Assembly (NCBI GenBank): GCA_947478495.1
Contig: CANJVW010000013.1
Location: 1-44,595, forward strand
Length of the DNA stretch: 44,595 nucleotides
Direction: 5' to 3'
From: Legionellales bacterium
GTDB taxonomy: Bacteria > Pseudomonadota > Gammaproteobacteria > DSM-16500
Both the position numbers and the translations under genes were made by a program. Position 1 is the stretch's first letter; each line of letters opens with the position of its first letter. The notes beneath the pieces are model-generated. The model made no database searches. It saw only the letters and a list, made by a program, of their open reading frames with translations, and had not been told where the DNA came from. Positions 42,003 through 44,595 of this stretch are shown here, in pieces.

Positions 42003-42840
42003 TCGCCGCTCATTACTGGAGCCCGACCATCATGCGCTAAGCATACGGCATCAATGCTTATTATTGGATATCAATCGCTCGAGCGTCTATTACGCGCCTC
42101 ATATAGCGATCACTGATGAGGCGCTAGCATTGCAGCGTATAGTTGACGAGATTTAGACCGAATATCCATTTTTTGGAACGCGTCAAATGGCTTCTTATTT
42201 GAGAACAAAAGGCCACGATGTTGAGCGAGAACAAATTCGAGGGGTTTATGAACGATTAGGATTGCGCTCACTAGCGCCAGGACCACACACCAGTAAACCT
42301 CATCCAGAACACCAGATTTATCCTTATTTGCTGCGTGGTACTGCGATTGAAAGACCGGACCATGTGTGGAGCACCGACATCACCTATATTCGCTTACAGC
42401 GCGGATTTGTGTATCGGGTGGCAATTATTGATTGGTATAGTCGATATGTATTAGATTGGGACCTAAGTATCAGCTTGGAAGCAGACTTTTGTATCGATAC
42501 ATTAGCGCGCGTTCTAGAAAAAAGCGTGTGTTCTATTTTCAATACCGATCAAGGCGCACAATTTACCAGTAAAAAATTTACGGCATTATTGATTGCGCAC
42601 GGCATAAGAATTAGCATGGACGGAAAGGGTCGTGCATTAGACAATGTATTTGTCGAGCGATTATGGCGATCCGTAAAATATGAATGTGTTTATCGACGCG
42701 AGTGGGAAAATATTAAAGATGTCAGGCAAGGTCTAAAAGACTATTTCAAATTCTACAATCACGATAGACCGCATCAGGGACTAAAGCATGACAGAACACC
42801 GGCACTGGTTTATTACGAGAAAAAAATTATTACCGTGTAA
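41974..42840 (+). pseudogene. IS3-family transposase orfB with internal amber stop
   Basis: Continuous frame from the A-run to the stop at 42838-42840 except for TAG at 42154-42156 (VDEI-stop-TEYPFFGTRQM, where the family has a sense codon). The HTH_21 part precedes the break. After it come GVYERLGLRSLAPGP, and the rve domain with catalytic D in STDITYI, D in NTDQGAQF and E in NVFVERLW. The catalytic triad is present but full-length OrfB cannot be made without read-through. Confidence 0.85.
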
Positions 42841-42978
42841 AAATCCATTTCCTCATTGACATCTTCTCAATTAGGATTACTATTGCGAGAGCTTTAAGGT
42901 ATTTTTATTAACAGTAACTTAGCAAGAATTTATATCTTAATTTAACAAAAAAATGGTCTAGAAAATTCCCCCGCTTCA

Positions 42979-43138
42979 GTTGAGTCACTACTAAATTTCT
43001 TCATAACTGCCATTTATCTATATTTTTATTTTTCATTTTTCCCATTATTTCTTATAATATGGCTCTTTTATAGGCGGGTTCGTTTGACTGCTTTTTGCCT
43101 TCCCCCTATAACAAATATAAAAAACACGAGGAGTACAC
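42979..43138. promoter_or_regulatory. Upstream region of the histidine kinase
   Basis: 160 bp of mostly AT-rich sequence between the IS end and the kinase. GAGGAG lies 8 nt before the ATG at 43139. No clear promoter pair identified. Confidence 0.3.
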
Positions 43139-44464
43139 ATGGAAACACGCACGCACGCCATCGCAACCCCCATCCCTGCCCCATCAGGTCACGCAAAAGC
43201 TCTATTCCACGATTCGCAGCGCCCGCTTGTTTTGTTTGCTCATGAGATAAGCAACGTAACGACAGGTCAATTGATGCATGTGAATGAATTGTTGAGCGGG
43301 ATCTTAGAACTTAAGGATATGCAAGCCCAAAAGGGGGCGGCAAGTCCAAGGGAGTCGGAACTAATGCAGCAGATAGAAAATGCCGGACAAGAGATCCAAA
43401 AACTATTAGGACATACCACCCGGTTGTGCCATCAATCCATGATGACTGGAAAAATTCTTGACCCTCGCTACCAGCTTGAACAAAATAAATTTAACATCGG
43501 GAATTTTATACAAGAAAAAGTTGTCCGCGTTCTTGACGAAAGACAGCGCGGCAATCAGCTCATCGTGCGCAACCCAGAACTAAACATTGAGTCCGATAAA
43601 GCTGTGCTGGAGATGCTCCTGGCTAACATGGTTCGCAATGCAAATCAAGTTTCAGAAAACAGCGATATCACAATTGAACTTGAATTTGATCAGAATAGTT
43701 ATCTTGAGGTCAAAGTAATAGATCAAGGCCCCGGTCTTGGGTCAGATCAAATAGCGAAACTATTTCAATTCAAATCACTTCGTCACGATGGTAGCATCTA
43801 CCAAGGTCATGGAGTTGGTCTTGAGTCCTGCCACCATCTCATCGCTAAACTTGGCGGCCTCAATTATACGGAAGAGAATTACATCAAGGTCACATCTACG
43901 GTAGGAGCGGGTTCTTGTTTTGCATTTTCTTTTCCTGCAAAACGGGTTCTCATGCTCCCCCCCGAACAGGTGACACCAGAAGCCGCTGCTAGGCCTGCTA
44001 ATGCCGGCGGCAGAGGACACTTACCCATGCGAAAGTTACGCCACCACCCCTCGGCTCACTCTGCTCTCACATCCTGTGCTTCCTCTCCCTTTGGGCTAAT
44101 GCCGTATCGTCGCTTGCCTAGCATTGTAGATTCAGAGAGCATGCGAGCAGACAATTCTAGCATTATCTATGTTGCTGATGACGCACCAGTGAATCTTCGA
44201 GTGATCCGCATAATGTTGGATCGGATTCTTCCCGCTGGGCGGCACCGCATTCAATGCTATCCGGATGGCCAAGCGCTCCTTGGTGTATTTTTTGTGGATA
44301 AAAAAGCTGGACGCAATCAAGGCATGGTCATGACGGATGTTGGTATGCCGAATAAAGGTGGCCATAACGTTCTGAGTGAAATCCGAACAGCGGAAAGTGC
44401 TGAGAATACGGCATTGCATCCCATCCCCGTTATTGCCATTACAGGGCGTAAACTCCCCCTCTAA
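43139..44464 (+). CDS. Hybrid histidine kinase/response regulator, receiver domain truncated
   Basis: A 441-residue soluble signalling protein. The phosphoacceptor is likely H35 in LFAHEISN. A helical dimerisation region precedes the HATPase domain with LLANMVRNANQ (N box), VIDQGPGLG (G1) and GHGVGLE (G2). After a linker, a receiver domain starts at IIYVADDAPVNLRV, with phospho-Asp D400 in MVMTDVGMP. The frame ends right after VIAITGRKLPL, so the last helix and the conserved Lys are missing. An IS3 orfA begins 59 bp downstream, so the end was probably cut by insertion. No membrane segments; it senses a cytoplasmic signal or partner. Confidence 0.8.
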   Translation: METRTHAIATPIPAPSGHAKALFHDSQRPLVLFAHEISNVTTGQLMHVNELLSGILELKDMQAQKGAASPRESELMQQIENAGQEIQKLLGHTTRLCHQSMMTGKILDPRYQLEQNKFNIGNFIQEKVVRVLDERQRGNQLIVRNPELNIESDKAVLEMLLANMVRNANQVSENSDITIELEFDQNSYLEVKVIDQGPGLGSDQIAKLFQFKSLRHDGSIYQGHGVGLESCHHLIAKLGGLNYTEENYIKVTSTVGAGSCFAFSFPAKRVLMLPPEQVTPEAAARPANAGGRGHLPMRKLRHHPSAHSALTSCASSPFGLMPYRRLPSIVDSESMRADNSSIIYVADDAPVNLRVIRIMLDRILPAGRHRIQCYPDGQALLGVFFVDKKAGRNQGMVMTDVGMPNKGGHNVLSEIRTAESAENTALHPIPVIAITGRKLPL

Positions 44465-44522
44465 AGACACAATCCAAAATTGAAGTTTTCTGGCATGATA
44501 GCAACCAGCCAGGAGACCAGAA

Positions 44523-44595
44523 ATGAAGAAATCACGATTCACAGAAAGCCAAATTATATCGATCTTGAAAGAAGTCGAAAGCGGGATGAAGGTGC
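44523..44595 (+). mobile_element. Start of an IS3-family orfA (runs off the window)
   Basis: ATG at 44523 begins MKKSRFTESQIISILKEVES, the classic start of IS3-family (IS407-like) OrfA HTH proteins. Only 24 codons lie in the window. The element's left end is probably near 44450, inside the truncated histidine kinase. Confidence 0.85.

Larger units (their letters stand above)
41635..42978 (+). mobile_element. IS3-family insertion sequence with both terminal repeats
   Basis: Imperfect inverted repeats bound the element: left TGAAGTGGGTGGCAAAATTC (41635-) ending AGACCA at 41660; right TGGTCT (42954-) ending CGCTTCA at 42978, about 19 of 26 positions matching. Size 1,344 bp, normal for IS3. It contains orfA and a damaged orfB. 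No clear target duplication is seen. The 3' 110 bp between orfB and the right end is non-coding. Confidence 0.75.

Noticed and set aside
44132-44542. Minus-strand ORF of 136 codons under the histidine kinase
   Set aside because: Antisense to a clear receiver domain, with no family features.
1-44595. tRNA or rRNA genes
   Set aside because: No tRNA cloverleaf or rRNA sequence was recognised by eye on either strand. A short degenerate one could be missed.

Overview
The window looks like chromosome, or a chromid-like contig, of a gammaproteobacterium, most likely a host-associated member of the Legionellales (Coxiellaceae/Legionellaceae side). The case rests on gene content: Fis, ProQ, Uup, RdgC, MltA, a bioDAB block, moderately AT-rich composition, many decayed genes and IS fragments, and an ankyrin-repeat protein with a papain-like Cys motif that resembles Dot/Icm effectors. 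The genus cannot be fixed from sequence reading alone.

Layout. 1-0.4 kb: an IS6-type transposase remnant next to a truncated gene start whose Shine-Dalgarno is buried in a hairpin. 0.4-6.5 kb: a baeRF/host-attachment protein, a tyrosine recombinase, an APC amino acid permease, an RhlE-type DEAD-box helicase with a repetitive RGD-rich tail, and an IS630 remnant. 6.6-13.1 kb (minus): a tightly packed seven-gene run, kdgK, SMP-30 lactonase, coaX, amino acid dehydrogenase, bioD, bioA, bioB, with several 4-nt overlaps. The dehydrogenase carries an in-frame 71-bp perfect palindrome insertion. 13.1-18.8 kb (plus): eda, a KimA-like transporter, a methyltransferase with a TPR-like C-terminus, then three tandem genes for small exported paralogues of unknown function. 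18.8-20 kb: scar tissue (decayed duplicate of the uup 3' end, internally deleted IS3 element, orphan gene end). 20-29.9 kb: uup, fis, Lys-rich protein, proQ behind a highly structured leader, L,D-transpeptidase, mltA, rlmI, ankyrin/papain-like protein, disordered protein and a eukaryotic-type glutamine synthetase (GSII). 30-34.1 kb: a cold-shock gene, a small membrane protein and a cNMP-binding protein, then a dense graveyard of truncated genes (AlbA/HATPase, BrnT, kinase, GNAT with an amber codon, LAS-type peptidase, APH and another decayed ORF).

34.1-38.3 kb is a complete-looking iteron plasmid replicon: a RHH-like gene, parB and parA on the minus strand, five 22-bp iterons and a Rep_3 initiator on the plus strand, plus two outlying iterons beyond the par operon. 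It sits among chromosomal-type genes, so it is either an integrated plasmid or part of a chromid. 38.3-39.9 kb is very AT-rich (unknown protein and a YhhQ/VUT transporter). 39.9-44.6 kb: rdgC with a YgjP-like metalloprotease whose stop codon is supplied by the end of an IS3-family element, that element (with broken orfB), a hybrid histidine kinase truncated in its receiver domain, and the start of another IS3 orfA running off the window.

Functional links: kdgK and eda form the lower Entner-Doudoroff branch (KDG to pyruvate plus glyceraldehyde-3-phosphate), transcribed divergently from one short intergenic region. bioD, bioA and bioB make the last three steps of biotin synthesis, and coaX the first step of CoA synthesis. 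MltA and the L,D-transpeptidase act on peptidoglycan.
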